NCBI GenBank assembly: GCA_019843655.1 | Contig: JACDQD010000006.1 | Span: 13,224,246 to 13,288,245 of the forward strand | Length of the DNA stretch: 64,000 bases | Source: Lethocerus indicus | Taxonomy: Eukaryota > Arthropoda > Insecta > Hemiptera > Belostomatidae | Direction of reading: 5' to 3' | Made by a program: the position numbers and the translations under genes | Notes under the pieces: generated by a model | The model's database searches: none | Told to the model about the DNA's origin: nothing | What the model saw: only the letters and a program-made list of their open reading frames with translations | Shown here: positions 12,011 through 24,900 of the stretch, in pieces | How the letters are laid out: each line of letters opens with the position of its first letter | Numbering within the stretch: position 1 is the stretch's first letter

Positions 12011-12016
12011 AATAAA
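12011..12016 (+). terminator. possible poly(A) signal AATAAA
   Basis: AATAAA 38 bases after the candidate stop codon at 11971-11973. The hexamer is common in AT-rich DNA, so support comes only from its position. Confidence 0.2.
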
Positions 12017-13697
12017 CCTTAAAAATGCACGAGGAATCATGAAGATAATTACCCGCTATTGTCTCTAGACGCAAGATATATACCGCTGTGTACTGGTTTT
12101 ACAACATAGTTTGTATTGCGAAACCATTTGTTCACTCAAACACAAAGAGAAAACATTATCATCACAGCAAAGTGACAGAGAGTAGTACGATAATAAGCCT
12201 ATTCATATTAACTTCGTATTTCAGAAATAAATAAATACGCACATGTATATAATGTTAGCTTCAGGGTAGTCAGGAAGGCAAGCAAGTTATAGGATCAGAG
12301 ACGGGACGTATACGATAGGTGATTAAATAAATAATTTTCCATTACACGCAGGTGAACCCGCTTAAGTTTCGTCCTGGGCTAAAGGCCGTTAATAGCATTA
12401 TAAATCGGAATAACGAGATGCGCCGGTTTTGAAAAGGAAGAGGCGACCGTACGACAGTGACCGGAAGCGGGCGGTTTTTATTTATACGGGCGTCGGTGAG
12501 AAGAGAAAATCGTGTCCGGCCGGATAATTATTGCCGGCGAGTGATAAAACTTTATTGGGCAGTATATGAACTGGAAGGGGATTGTTTTACGGGTGGTTAG
12601 GGGAGCGGGGATCGTCCCAAATGTTTCCGCTACTTTCGTAGGAAGAATTAAATTTTCATCAGGCCGAAAGGTGTTCGTTATTGAGCGGTAATCGATGCGT
12701 AGAAGGCCGGGTTGTTACACAGTAAGGGCATCGTTTCGGCGCCTCCTGCTGGGTCTTTAATTTAATATTTGTCGCCAACATAATGCTTATTTTATAATAG
12801 TCTTACGGATCTTCGTGAATAAACCGGTTTTACGACGATATAGAAAAATTGTTGAAACTACATGTTATGATAATACATTAAACTGTTCCAAGTCCATTTG
12901 AGTAGATCGTCTTCCGTCCTGCAATGATACATCAAATTAATACTAATACAGGAACAATACAAGAACAATACAGGATGCGTAAAGAAGAAGAAAAAGAAGG
13001 CGCACTAGCCTGTTAACTCTAGCAAGATGTTTCACTAATAATAATAACCAGTTATTATACCATTACAACTTATTAGGGTTATAAGGAAGCCCAATTATAT
13101 TTTACTGAGTCCCAGTTCTGTTCACCAGAACAATTAGAGGCTCTTGTCTGTTATTAAAACTGACCAGGATACACCAGGACTTGGGCTCATCCTCTGTTTC
13201 TAAACCGTCATGGGGACGGTTCGAATTTTACCACTTACAATTTTTTGTCAGTTTAACGTATTTTGAACATTACAGTACTGCAAATTTCATGTATCCCCGA
13301 TTTATAATAGGTGCTTTCTGAATTTTACACCTCCTTAAGCAATGAAAGGACAACCGTCAGTTTATTAAACTGAATAATCCAGTGATTGCCAAACATTAAC
13401 TCTCAAATCGGCGTTAACACAGAGGATCAAGACTAAATCATTTCAGATAAGAGTAACACATATTTCGCAGGAAAGAGTGATTCCTCCATCGCCCATATTG
13501 AGGGGAGGGTCAGGAGGAGTGTTCGCTTAACGTCTCGATATTTTCCCTGAAAAAATAACATTAAAAATATAAGGAAAAAATCTGTCGGCTTTCAAAGGGA
13601 AACACAATCTTTTAACTTGTATTTGTGAGTGAAAATAAAAGGCGGTAAGTGTACTCGATAAATGTTGATTTTTGGAACGCTCACCATATTGCTCCGG
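12017..13697. other. non-coding stretch
   Basis: Mostly AT-rich, with a GC-richer patch at 12340-12760. A small imperfect 11-bp tandem (ACAGGAACAAT, ACAAGAACAAT) lies at about 12948-12972. Nothing else recognised. Confidence 0.5.
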
Positions 13698-13730
13698 TCT
13701 ACTGAGGATGGCGGCCGAGACCGGTCTCTG
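13698..13730 (+). repeat. hammerhead-like echo and 12-bp palindrome
   Basis: CTACTGAGGATGGCGGCC is followed by GAGACCGGTCTC. This keeps the order CTGANGA, GGC/GCC, GA-A, CCGGTC of the motif at 58132-58168 but with GAGA for GAAA and no loop II, so it is either a decayed copy or coincidence. GAGACCGGTCTC at 13717-13728 is a perfect palindrome. Confidence 0.3.
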
Positions 13731-13787
13731 TTTCTCTCCCTCTCCGTTTCATTCTCATGCATGAGAAAGAATAGAGAGGGAAAGAGA
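13731..13787. repeat. 57-bp imperfect hairpin with palindromic centre
   Basis: The centre TTCTCATGCATGAGAA (13752-13767) is a perfect 16-bp palindrome. Three more pairs follow, then a small internal loop, then eight pairs (CTCTCCCT-type against GAGAGGGA, 13737-13744 with 13774-13781), then four or five more. About 24 pairs in total. The very short apical loop argues against an ordinary microRNA precursor. Confidence 0.6.
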
Positions 13788-14961
13788 TGAGGGAGGGGAT
13801 GGTAAATTGTATCAGATTTATGGGCGGAGTGTTGAATTTCAAGGGCTTCTGCTGAATGCTTAAACGGATGTCGTTCCCGTGACGTCAGCGGGCAACATGT
13901 CTCTACAGCCACCTTATTCCTCTGCTTTATTTGCCAAAGCGGAGACGCCAAAACAAGCCCGAATTAAACAAACAACGCTATCTCATACGATATCTTACAG
14001 CTATCTTATATGGCCCATAAGCATTGAATAAACAGTGGTAGAAACATTTGAAACAGTGTTTGCAGAATTCTATCTACCAGACGTCAATATTATTGCAAAT
14101 TTCACAGGATGCATAACAAAAAAGAATATTCACTCTAAAACAAGTTTCAATTTTTCACGAGCATTGTAACGTTTGAAACGAATATGGCAGGCTAAACATT
14201 TTTTGGATAGTCATAATTAAAGTATCAATAATTTTCCTTCACTTTTACCATCCGAACAGTCACCTAATGAGGGCAATGAAATAAATTGGACCGTAGAATT
14301 AATTTAATTCAACCGGGAGTACAATTTACATTTAATTTGAAGTATTTGTTCGAGGGGGGATATGAGTCCTGTCAGCACTCAGTTATTTGTGACTGAGATA
14401 GACCGGTTTCAGATTTTGCCGATGAATTTACAATAATATATTACCGAAGATAGCCAAAAGCGTTCTACGACGGGAGAGATTGAAATTACAGGTTCATCAG
14501 CGACCACGAAATGCAATCAGGAATTTATGCCTGTTAAGCCTGAAATTTATAGATATCGAATTCAATTTCGTGACAACGTCCAATCTACGGCCGAAACCAA
14601 TTTTTCAGCATTTATCTGCAGTAGATTTTTCGCATTAATCGGCTTCGGGGGATAGGTTCCCCGACACGTTATTTGGCCGGGCGTCGGGGCGACCTATAGA
14701 TGGGGGATGGCTTCAAAATCTAGATTTTATCTAAATTTATAATCGGAGCCAGATGTCGGGCATAAATCAGAGATCGAAAGCTGTCGAGGCTCCGGGAGCC
14801 GGTATTTCTTGTCGATTAAGAAATGGGACGGCCGACCCGGGCACAGCATAGTGTCCGCCCCGGCCCCGGCCCCGGCCAATTTGCATAACGCCTCTCTGTC
14901 CCTTGATTTACGAGCGCTCTTTCAAAAATTCTATAGCACAATGCCGACCGGGGAGAACGAC
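13788..14961. other. non-coding stretch with a consensus CRE
   Basis: TGACGTCA, the full cAMP-response/ATF site, is at 13880-13887. The rest is AT-rich with a GC-richer end (14640-14960). No gene recognised. Confidence 0.45.
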
Positions 14962-14973
14962 GGGGGGGGGGGG
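14962..14973. repeat. poly-G run, 12 G
   Basis: Twelve G followed by six A. Confidence 0.95.
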
Positions 14974-17900
14974 AAAAAACTGCCTTTTATAATGTTAAAA
15001 AACCATTTAACCATGCGCCATGCCCCCGTGTTTGGCCCGCCCGAACAGGTGTCCAACGACCTATTACACAAACGCTGAAAGAACGCTCGTTTCGATTATC
15101 CGTTACTGAATCCCCGTCCCAACACAGCCACAGTGGCTTCCCTAACTATCACTGGACAAGAATTGAAGCAGACAAGTTTCAAAGTTTCAAATGGGAAGTA
15201 CGAATAATCAGTTTGGAATGCCTGTTAAGTGGTCCGCGAGGGTTTGGAATATAATAACAGTTTTATCTTCAGTCACCAAAGTTTGGTTTGGTCTTGAACA
15301 CAACGCTGCGAACCAATATATAATTTCATAGGTCATGCCATCCGGGTCCTATTTTATATAGCATACCATTAACAGAGCGGAATCGCTTCGACAAAATGTT
15401 TCTGTCAAAAGGAATTTACGTTGCAATTAGTTTGACTGAAGTGAAATGCAGATTTATATTTCCACCATGATTTGTCATATTCATGACATTCAAAGAAAAA
15501 TGAAGAAATGTCATATTTATTCAAATATTTAATATTAATTTCATATTTTATTAAGAAAAAATCTCGAGGAATAAATTAATAACTACTTGACCTTCCTAAA
15601 GTACGGCATATCAAATTGGTACGAATAAAAGGATTAGTTAAATATTTATACTTCAATAAAGTACAAATGGAGTAAAGTATAAATTTAACGGAGAATAATA
15701 TCGAATAAATGTTTACGTCCTCATTCAACTGACCGGTTCAGTTATTGGTTTAGTGATGGTGGCAAACAGTTTTCCAATGTTCGGCGCACATTGCTGAAAT
15801 GTTTATGAACAATGCAGCCGTTAGGAATAAATGAAACAGGTCAGCAGGCGAGTGTAACTGACAGCCTCAGTAGGATATATGACATTAAGCTAGCAATTCG
15901 TCGATGGTTCTATAAAATATTTTCAAGAACACCACCGACGTTCGAAAATGGAACAGACGTTGTCGGAGGATAAGTTTAAACGGTGTAACTCTTAAATTTC
16001 TGATATAATTGGGACTCATCGAGTATATGAATTTCTTACATCCTGCGAGTTATTTTACCTGAATGAAAAAATTGTTTTCAACACCGTGTTCACGTTTCCA
16101 TTCTAATCGGCAGTCGCCAAACGTGTCGAACGTTGAAAACAAAAACTGATATACAGTCCCGCATTGATTAATACTGTTTTGTTGTAGTTTCAGACTGTAT
16201 TTCGTCCCTAGTGACGACATATTGTGAATTACAGTGCAGTAATTCTTTAATGCGTTAATAAAGGATCAAGCATACATTAAGTATTAAGATACATTTTCAA
16301 TATTATTACAGAAGGTGTTGTCACAATCGCTATTTTTTAAAAAAAGGTTACTAGGGGGTGTAACGTAGCTGACAAACGTACGATTCTTCGAAATCCTGCG
16401 CTGAAAGATAATCATATTCGCGGTGTCGAAGATGACTACCGTGAATATAAATGGATAAGAATCGGCATTTAATCAGCCGACTCAGACCCGGACATGGGGA
16501 GTCCCGCACGGTTTTAATCAACAAAGAGCTTACGGAAAGATATTCTTTCGTTTTTTCAATATTAAATCGTTTTATCAATATAACATTAAATTAAATGGAT
16601 TTAGCCCACAAAAAAGGTTTAAAATTACGACACTCAGTGCGGCGTTCATGCGAGTCAATCGATTTCGTTAATTGGTTACCCATCGAGGGTCTACTATTCT
16701 GTCCGGAGGCGATTTTCGCCAATTACTAAACTGGTGTCGCGTGGAATCGTTTAAATAACAGAAGTAACAACGCTCGGTATGCACACCTGGCGGGCACCAC
16801 CACCTGCTCGCCGCAACCCACCCGCAAGGTGTCCGCATCTGTCTCTTTATTCGGCAGTAAATTTCTTCTACGGGCGTCAGAAAATGGCACAGGAAGGCCA
16901 TTTGGCAAATTGGGCCGTCCAATCGTATAATTCGCGGGCGTTAAAGATTCGCCGGTTTAATCGTTCCCCGATGTTAATTCGTATACTAAAAAGCGTTTAC
17001 GGCGTGACCAGCTGGCGGTCGCTTTCCGCGAATATTTTCCGCCCTGCTATTATCTGGTTTCCGTCCGCGACTGGAGTCGGTTGGTAGAGATTACTGCACA
17101 TAATTTAACGATGCAAGAAAGAAATGAAGGTGACAAAATACGAGAAATATTTCCGCATATATGAATACTTGGGTGTTCCAATTCTTTATATTCTAAAAAA
17201 CTGTCTTACAATTATTACATTTTCAGAAAGTATAATTTTAATATGTTTGTAAAAATTCTGTTTAACTTGATACGATTTAATCCAACTCAAAGTTTGAGTA
17301 AAATGTTTTCCACGGCTGCCTGAAATTTCGCATTTTCCAGGTCATCGTGAAATGTCAAACGAACGCATCAAATCGTGCTGCATTAAGTGGGCGATAGGCT
17401 AATTTACACCTACATCATCGGCCGGTATACTGGACCAGAACAGACTGCAGAGCCAACACTGGGTATACGCTAACTCGAATGTCAAATGGCATCATTTTTA
17501 ATTCAATCAGTGGCGTCATTGGGCCGGCGGTTGTGTCATGAAAGAATCGGGCGTTTCAAATCGCGAGTGAGTCAGACTGGCAAACACATGAGTCATATAT
17601 CGGCTATCTGACACGCGCTATTCTAAATGAAGTTTACGAAAACTTACCCACCAAGTCTGGCGCTAACTACTGCCAACGCCAATTTCCAGTAGCCAATCGC
17701 CGAGTAGATAGCCTGAACCGATTGTACAGATTCTATTCCTGGAGTTCTCGGAACACCTTGGAGGTGATAAAGCGGAAGTGGGTATTACCCACATAACTGT
17801 GCCCTACTGCATTAGTTAGCGAGCCGGCCAAGTAAGCAAATCATCCTCCAGTATACAACTTAGATTTGCAGATACATTTTTCGTAGTCCACATATTCTAA

Positions 17901-18810
17901 CAATCATTTAAAAACTATGAGGGCAACACTTTCACCGATGCCAAAATGCTGTGTTTCAGATGAATTCCACCTATAAAGTAATACCGATAGTGCATCCTTT
18001 CAGCACTGTTCTTGTCGGAAGACAGAATGTTCCAAAAAAAGGCAATATTTTAATGACGTACAAATTGTTTAGAGGCTTGGCCAGACTCGGTGATCCGTAT
18101 TAATATTATTTTATAAGTGTATAAATTGCGTCAAAAATAGCAAGAAGTATACGAATGGATAAATATTTTAACCCTTCCATTCCAGACTGGTCGAGGTATC
18201 AGTTTGAGTTGATTTCACCTTTCACATTTCAATTAGCGTCCCAACGGCGTGTTATGCTATGCGTTCTTTTACTCGCTTCAAGAAAAATCTACACATAGAA
18301 CAGCGTGAGCTCATCTCGAAACACACCGTGGGTAACATATTAAACATGATATAATCCTAGTATTAATTAACTCTGTTAATTTTTCTATTAGACAAAAAGA
18401 TATTAATTTTACATCCTATCATAACTTTACCCAAAATAACATAATGCGAAAAAGGTATAATACTTTAAGTTAAAAACTGTAAATTTCAACTGGTTAGAAT
18501 ACACAAAACACTGCCGACAGAAATTGGTAGTTTCGACATATTCAGTAAAAAACGTTGAGGGACGGCTACCTACGCCCCTCCTTTTACAAGATTTTCTATC
18601 GTGTGACCCTCTACCTACCCCGAATATGGCGGTCCCTCCCGGCCGACCTGCGACGACCCCTACAACAGTCCGCGAAATGGGGGAAAGGAAAGAAGAACTG
18701 GAGAGAAGGAAAACAGCGCGAAGAGGGGGCCCCCGAGAGGGCTATGACCCGGAACCGGCATTCCAAACTCCAGGCCGGCGGACCGAGCATACGCCGGCCG
18801 GGAGAACAAG
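14974..18810. other. long non-coding stretch
   Basis: AT-rich with a GC-richer, TAAT-rich patch at 16620-17090, where frames of 84 and 102 codons overlap on opposite strands without domains. TGTCAT-ATTC-ATGACA is a small inverted repeat near 15473. A minus-strand donor-like GTAAGT near 17650 ends a short open segment (about 17717-17651), too weak to call an exon. Confidence 0.5.
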
Positions 18811-18886
18811 ACAGGAAGAGGAGAGAGAGAGGGAAAGAGAAGGAGACCAAAGGAGAGTGGGAGAGAGAGAGAGAGAGGGAGAGAGT
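18811..18886 (+). repeat. GA-rich low-complexity tract
   Basis: Purine tract, mostly GAGA with GGAAAG interruptions, at the end of a GC-rich patch (18550-18940). It is the source of the arginine/glutamate-rich and serine/leucine-rich frames over it, which are not genes. GAGA tracts can bind GAGA-factor-type proteins, but nothing here shows that. Confidence 0.85.
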
Positions 18887-21402
18887 GCCGCATTGTGACC
18901 ACCGTGGCCCACCACACACAACGAGCCCACTGTCGGTGAATTTAAAAATCAATATTTAAATATTCGAGCCACAGGACGTTTTTAAAAAAGCAATTATGTT
19001 ATCTGGCAGAAATGGCAGAGTGACTGGTCAAAATCTCTCGCGTTATTTATTTCTGTTTATTCTAGCTCTTCCTAAAGATTCACTCTGTTCTGGATGTGTA
19101 GATAGTCGTTTCCAATTTATTTCCTAATGGAATAAGGCTAATAAAACTCTTTAATATTCTTACTTAATTATTTATTTATGATACATATATTCATACAATA
19201 CATAAATGCTCGTAAGCGTTTATTCGATCATGTTAGTAGACGTCGCTGTTAACCTTTTATGAAAACAATAAGCTTGAAAACAGAGAAACGAATTATTTCG
19301 GCTGTCGCTTCCAAAAGAACCCAAGGCCAGTTATCCCCTCTTTCATTCCTGCAATATAATGAAAATTACTTCAAACATCAAATATAATTATGTTGTAATT
19401 TCGAATACCTGTTTCATGATCTGTGAGGGTTCGGGGTACCATGGGTGTCATGATCATCCCTCTCCGTTTGGTGTTTGCTGGACCAGTTTCGGGCTGTTCG
19501 CCGTATTCGAACAATTTCGTTTATTTCCGTTTTTTTTCAGTGCATATAACTACCTGAATAAATAATTTTTCTGCGAAAATATCTAAAGAACAGAGGAATA
19601 TTTGAAGGGGTTGTATTCTTTTAAGGAGGGAGTAATGAAAGCTAGTGTAATTTAGGTCTCAATCCTCGGGCGGACGCTGGGCCCGAATTGAACTCAGCCT
19701 TCTGGAAGTCACGAGATCGTAACAAAGTGTTCTTAAATTAGGGCCAACGACGCCCAGAATTGGGACTTGATCCCAATCAAATGGAATAATCGACACTGGA
19801 TCAATAAACAGCGAAATCCCATGACGTGGATGTATACATGGATTACTCTTTCTAAACTAGTCTCGGGAAAAACGGGGCAAAACGTTTTCCAGAAATATAA
19901 TAGAATTGTATTCTTTAATTTTAATTTTTACTGGAAATATTAATACGCAATAACTGATCCAATCAATGTATCCAGAAATAATAAGATTGTAGAGATCAAA
20001 AATAGATTATTTCACACTCTTATAGTGGAGTGAATTACACAAGCTGTTTAAGCTATTATATAAACTTAGCTTTTGAAATAAACCTATTCTCGACTTAAAC
20101 GTTACTAATTTTGTAGCATAACCATGGATTAACAATTTTTAAACGAGAATGATCACTATCTTAATTTTAATTGTGAAATTCAAAAATCAATCAGGTGTAA
20201 CAAACCATTTTTAAAACAAAAAGTTCGGTAATTTCATAATTTTGCGTCGATTTTCTTCAATCAATCAATAATTCTAATCATAGGAAAACAACTCTATTAT
20301 CTGAAGATATTAGGATTAAAAATATTAAAGTATAAATAGCAACATAAATTTATTTTATGGTCCTATTTTAAAAAGAGTAAACCCTGAGTGAAAAATTGTG
20401 AATATAGTGAAAATGTAATTGATATCTTTATCACTCCATGTTACAATCTATAAATAATACTGTACGTCCAACGCCTGATTCTGTATTCCGGTGTAACGAA
20501 ATTGTTCTTTCCGATGAACTAGTTCCTTTCAATGGACCAGTGGGAAAAAATTTATTCGGAGCGCCGAGTTTCACTTAAATTGGTCACTTTATTTCGACAG
20601 AACATGGAAAGTATTTTTTACTCCTTCATAAATCGAAATCGGTTCATCAATATCCACCCCACTCTGTGGAGGAATTTTTGTCTTATTAGACTTGCAAAGG
20701 ACGCTTCTGAACCCAGTGCACGTTCGGTGCAGTTTTTTTTTACTAAAAAAATTAAATTTTCGAAGCAAATTGCAAAAAGCTTCGAACCTCCTTCAGAACT
20801 GGTCGTTCAGAATTACTTTGTTGCCCTCATATGTTGGGGTTGACATTTCAGTTACACTTCCCTTTTGAAATTTCACGCGGCTGCTCATGTCGTCGCGGAG
20901 TAGGAACATGGGGATATCAACTGAACAACCTTTCAAGGGAGCAGTCCAGTAATACGAATGTGTAAAGGGTTATATATTTTCTAGTATTTTTATTGTAAAA
21001 GGAAGGATTCTACTTGAAACGTTTCACTGGGAGGGGGAAAAAACGCAATAAATATACCTGCAGTGACTCGCTGCGCTATCGGTCAACAGTTCCGCTTTGT
21101 CGTATTAAAAAGATCGCGCCATATCGGCAACAAGGATAATTGAAAACCCTCTGCTTAATCGAAAGAGGAAACTCTAAAAGCGAACTTCGATTAAACTTAG
21201 CGAACTTTCGGATAAAGTTAAAGCCAGGGCAAGTATGGTGGGGTCAAGGGCAATTTTAAATTGGCAGTGTCCCCTCTCTACAAATCTGCGTCAAGTTCAA
21301 ATTTTAATTACAGCCACTACAGGGCAGGTAAACTGACCGACTGAATTTTCGATCTTGTTGGACTACAGTTTATTAAATTAATTGAGTAATGTTTCATTAG
21401 TT
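18887..21402. other. long AT-rich non-coding stretch
   Basis: Nothing recognised apart from a small inverted repeat, ATTGGGA-CTTGA-TCCCAAT, near 19757. A 103-codon frame at 20532-20843 has no domain. Confidence 0.5.
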
Positions 21403-21447
21403 GTAGATTTCGTGTGTTTCTGTCTCCTCTCGCTGGTTTGTTCTTTT

Positions 21448-21480
21448 GCGTGACCGGTTTCGGCTGATCTGCATCTTCAG
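21448..21480 (-). ncRNA. partly preserved hammerhead-like core
   Basis: Minus strand: CTGAAGA (21480-21474), TGCAGATCAGCC, GAAA, CCGGTC, then ACGC. The catalytic bases CTGANGA and GAAA, the ACC/GGT helix III and the GTC cleavage triplet are present. Helix II is weakened (TGC in place of TGGC) and helix I no longer pairs well (GCAA against ACGC). Confidence 0.5.
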
Positions 21481-21736
21481 TTGCGGTGTTAGTCACTTTT
21501 GGCACTTTGGGTGTTTTTTGGGCATCCTCACCGTCACTGTTTGTCGTGTGTTTATATACGTGTCTTGTTATTGTGTTTTTAGGGGATGTTGTCCGTCTTA
21601 TTTGAGTTGAGGGGGTGTGGGATTTTTGTTAATCGGCTTAAGACAAACAGACAACCACCACAGTACGAGTGACAGTGAGAGTGCAGTGAGGATGCCCAAA
21701 AAACATCCAAAGTGCCAAAAGTTATTAACACCGCTA

Positions 21737-21754
21737 CTGACGATGGCGAGCAGC
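21737..21754 (+). ncRNA. 5' half of a hammerhead-like core, truncated
   Basis: CTGACGATGGCGAGCAGC, preceded by CGCTA as in the copy at 58132. The sequence breaks at 21754 into the GGTATTCC module, so GAAA, helix III and the cleavage site are missing. Confidence 0.45.
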
Positions 21755-21940
21755 GGTATTCCAATCCCTCGCAGACCACAAAACAGGTATTCTAAACTAG
21801 TTTTATTAGTCGTAATAATTGCAGAGGGAATGAATAAGGTACATATTACCGTATTAGTACTTTTTTCAATCTTCTTGATCTTTCTTCCTCAGAAAAGGAA
21901 ACTACGGTATTCCACAGTCTCGCGGACCACATAGCATGTA
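21754..21940 (+). repeat. two copies of the GGTATTCCA...GACCACA module
   Basis: First copy 21754-21787 (GGTATTCCAATCCCTCGCAG, then ACCACAAAACAG). A second, diverged copy lies at about 21901-21940 (CTACGGTATTCCACAGTCTC, GCGGACCACATAGCA, then GTATTCCAAG). The same module follows the element at 3206-3381. Confidence 0.45.
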
Positions 21941-24900
21941 TTCCAAGTCACCGTATTAGCTTTCGTCTGGCTGTAAAATATAATATGAGAGCGCTAAGGC
22001 TGAGTAAAGGAGCCCGGGAGGGCGACAGAAATCCGTTAGGATACTCCACCGGGAGGACAGGACACCCCTCCTCCGGTGGGCCGTTTCAGCCCCTCTCAGC
22101 CCCCATGGGCGCGCCCCCACAAAAAAAAACCGGGTATACCGGGAAAAAACCCTTGTCCCGTGTACGTGTGCGCACAGGGGGCTGGGTGGGGAGCCAGTCA
22201 ATTCGGGGGCTACCGGATCGCTTATCGGGTGAAGCGGCAAAAGGTCTGCAGGTACACAGGCTACCTGCCAAACCTACCCCCAAACCTACTCCTACCAACC
22301 AGTCAAACTCTGCGCTTGGCATCTCTTCATACCCCTCCTTCCCGTTGTTTAAGAATATTCGTTTCCTGCGACCACCAGTTTATTTTCCTCAAACGTAACC
22401 TATGGCATATTTTATTAATATTGAAAATCGACCAAAGAATAATAGACACACAGTTATTGCGGGAAAAAGAACTAACTTCACGAAGACATGAAATAGATTT
22501 AATAAATATACATATCAACCCGCAAGTTTCTGATCATATTTGGGGTTTTAGAAACAGTTCTCCTAACATTCCTTAGGCGTTGTCTGGATAATATAAGGGT
22601 TATATACAAAAATAGGTAATCGAATAAACTGTATTACCTTGTATCATTACTTAATGAATGAACCATGTACATAAATTGATGTAAGGAAATTGCAAGCGAA
22701 TTATGGTGTTTAAGAAGCGATTTCACATTGAACCTCGAATGTAAAACTCCGTAGGTTGGGGGATTACACGCATTGTGAAATCAAAACTTTCGTGCGACGC
22801 TCAAAACTGGGCACTCGGACCAAAACAGGTTATTCCGCACCAGCGGGCATTTGTGTCTTCCGACACCGAGAAACCTTACAAAACACGAAATAACGCAAGG
22901 AGAAACTGAAACTGGATTTTCTTCTTTTTCTCTTTTCTTTTTCGGAGTGAATATGTCCATTCGGACGTCAAACGCGATATGAATTGAAACAGAAAATAAA
23001 ACAATAGCGCATTGCGGAACTTCTGCCGCTCGTACAGCCTTTGGAACAGTAACGCGCAATTGGGTCGAAATCCGACCAGTCACTGTTATTTTGCATCGGC
23101 CAACCTTTCCACAACAACAACCAGCGTACAAACAAGGAAGAGCGAGCGCGAATAGGGAAATGTTAAACTCGCCGAAGACTCACTAAAAATAACGCCGACA
23201 GGTTCTTAAATTAAAGCAATAAAGAATGATAATTTATATGTTAGGATAATATAAGTATTGTTGAGCCAAACAGTCCAATAATTAATATAAGAAGAAAGAA
23301 AGCAAGGGGACATTTGACTAGATTGTGAAATTCTGTTCGAGATTTTTAACGATGAACGTTAACCAAAATCGCTGTTTTCGTCTCGCGATAAATTAATTCA
23401 TTCACTATTGAAACTACAAACTTCGATCGATAGATAACCACATAACTCGGAATGCCAAGCATTCTAATTATCAATATACAACAAGCTACAACCATAAACA
23501 TTTTAATGTAACGATTACTTCACCGGCAATATATTGCACCGCGGAGTTAAACTCTAATTTGGGGTGGAGTTCAGAATCGTGTACGCCTGCCTGCAGCTGG
23601 CTATCGGTCCTCGTTATTTCACATTAATCAAACAGCCCAATAATTTATGGACGAGAAAAAACGTGTTCAGGGAAATTTTTTTATGGACTTCAAGGCCTAT
23701 TCAGAAAAGAAATGTCGGCGAACATGAATTATGAAGTCCAACAGAACCGGGCTTCGGGGTTTACATTAGGAGAAATTGACAAGCTCTCCGAAATCAGCTT
23801 TTGTTCAGATAATTAACTAATAATAGAATAAATTTTATAACAAAATACTGTAAGGATTTAAACCCTTTTTGAATTTCCTACTCTCTGCGGGAAAATTCAA
23901 GAGATTCGTCAAAACTTTAGAAACCGACTTTAGAAATTAATCAGCTCTTTTACTTGGGAGACGTGGTGCGTTTAACACGGATGGTGCAACCTTATTGTCG
24001 GCTAACAACAAAAAGGAGCACCGAAAATAGAATCTCCAATCCTTATATTGAAGAAGGGGAGTGTGTTTGTGTGTGTGCTTCATACGTAGGCGGGCATTAG
24101 ACGAAATGAGCGCCGCCCAGTGGTAAACATTCCAAAAATAGACCTTTACCGGCAACAATATATAAGGACGACGCCTTTGCTCTTCCAATAAAGCTGCTGC
24201 GACTTTGCTGAAGGTGAAGCGAGGCTGACCCCGCCGACAGAGGAAAAGAGGACCTTTTTCTCTAACGGAGTAACGCGATTTTTTCGGCAAACCGGGGGAC
24301 TACAAAAAGGAAAAATGGGGACAAGGTTAGCCTTTGAATGCGTACGGCGGCCTCCAGCCGTCCGACGGTTCCAAAGTCTGAGGCAAAAATGAATTTGGCG
24401 AGTGAGAAGAAATCAATTTACTCGTGAAGCGCGAATTACGAGCGAGCTGACTGGAAAGTTTAGCAGTTGAAAAGCCCCCCATGAAAACTTTGTTGCGCTT
24501 CAAACTACCACTTTACTTCAACAAATGAAAGCGGTATTATTATATGCAACAGATATAATTCGTATTATTAGGCTTGAATGTTATTTTTCATCCCAAAATA
24601 CATTTGGCTAAATAGGCTAAGCTCCCAACAAGAATCAACGCTGCAACTACTGTAACTGGATTTAATTGATTAGTACAGAAGATGAAAACAAGAAATTTAA
24701 CTATTTGAACAATTATTTACTCCGAAAATTATGAATTCTATACAAGATGAAAATAAGACCAATTATAACAAAACAATTTAAACATTTCATCCTGATGACG
24801 TTGAAGTTGAAAAATAAAATGATTAAAAAGGAACTACAGAAAATGTGCGAAATTAAAACATGTTTACTGACAAACATAAAGGAATTTAGCTTTTTAATCT

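Larger units (their letters stand above)
21403..21790. mobile_element. fold-back pair of the hammerhead-bearing repeat
   Basis: Seen: a minus-strand copy (21403-21545) and a plus-strand copy (21660-21754) face each other with about 115 bp between them. Shared blocks are GAGGATGCCCAAAAAACA, CCAAAGTGCCAAAAGT, TAACACCGC and CTGA[A/C]GATG. The left end, GTAGATTTCGTGTGTTTCTG, equals the left end of the element at 3206. The right copy is cut off inside the core at 21754, where it joins the GGTATTCCAA...CGCAGACCACAAAACAG module. No coding region lies between the arms. Inference: inverted insertion, or an inverted LTR-like arrangement as known for Penelope-like elements. Which came first cannot be told. 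Confidence 0.55.

Noticed and set aside
14395..14420. Minus-strand GAAACCGGTCTA identical to part of the hammerhead motif
   Set aside because: No CTGANGA upstream and flanks do not match the repeat family.
17651..17717. Short minus-strand segment before a GTAAGT donor
   Set aside because: Acceptor weak and only 22 codons; no partner exon.
19680..19740. Reverse strand GAGTTCAATTCGGGCCC, resembling a tRNA or SINE B box
   Set aside because: No A box at the right distance and no cloverleaf.
22076..22576. 166-codon plus-strand frame
   Set aside because: No domain, passes through an A9 run and GC-rich simple sequence, and other frames overlap it; this length is within chance for the composition.
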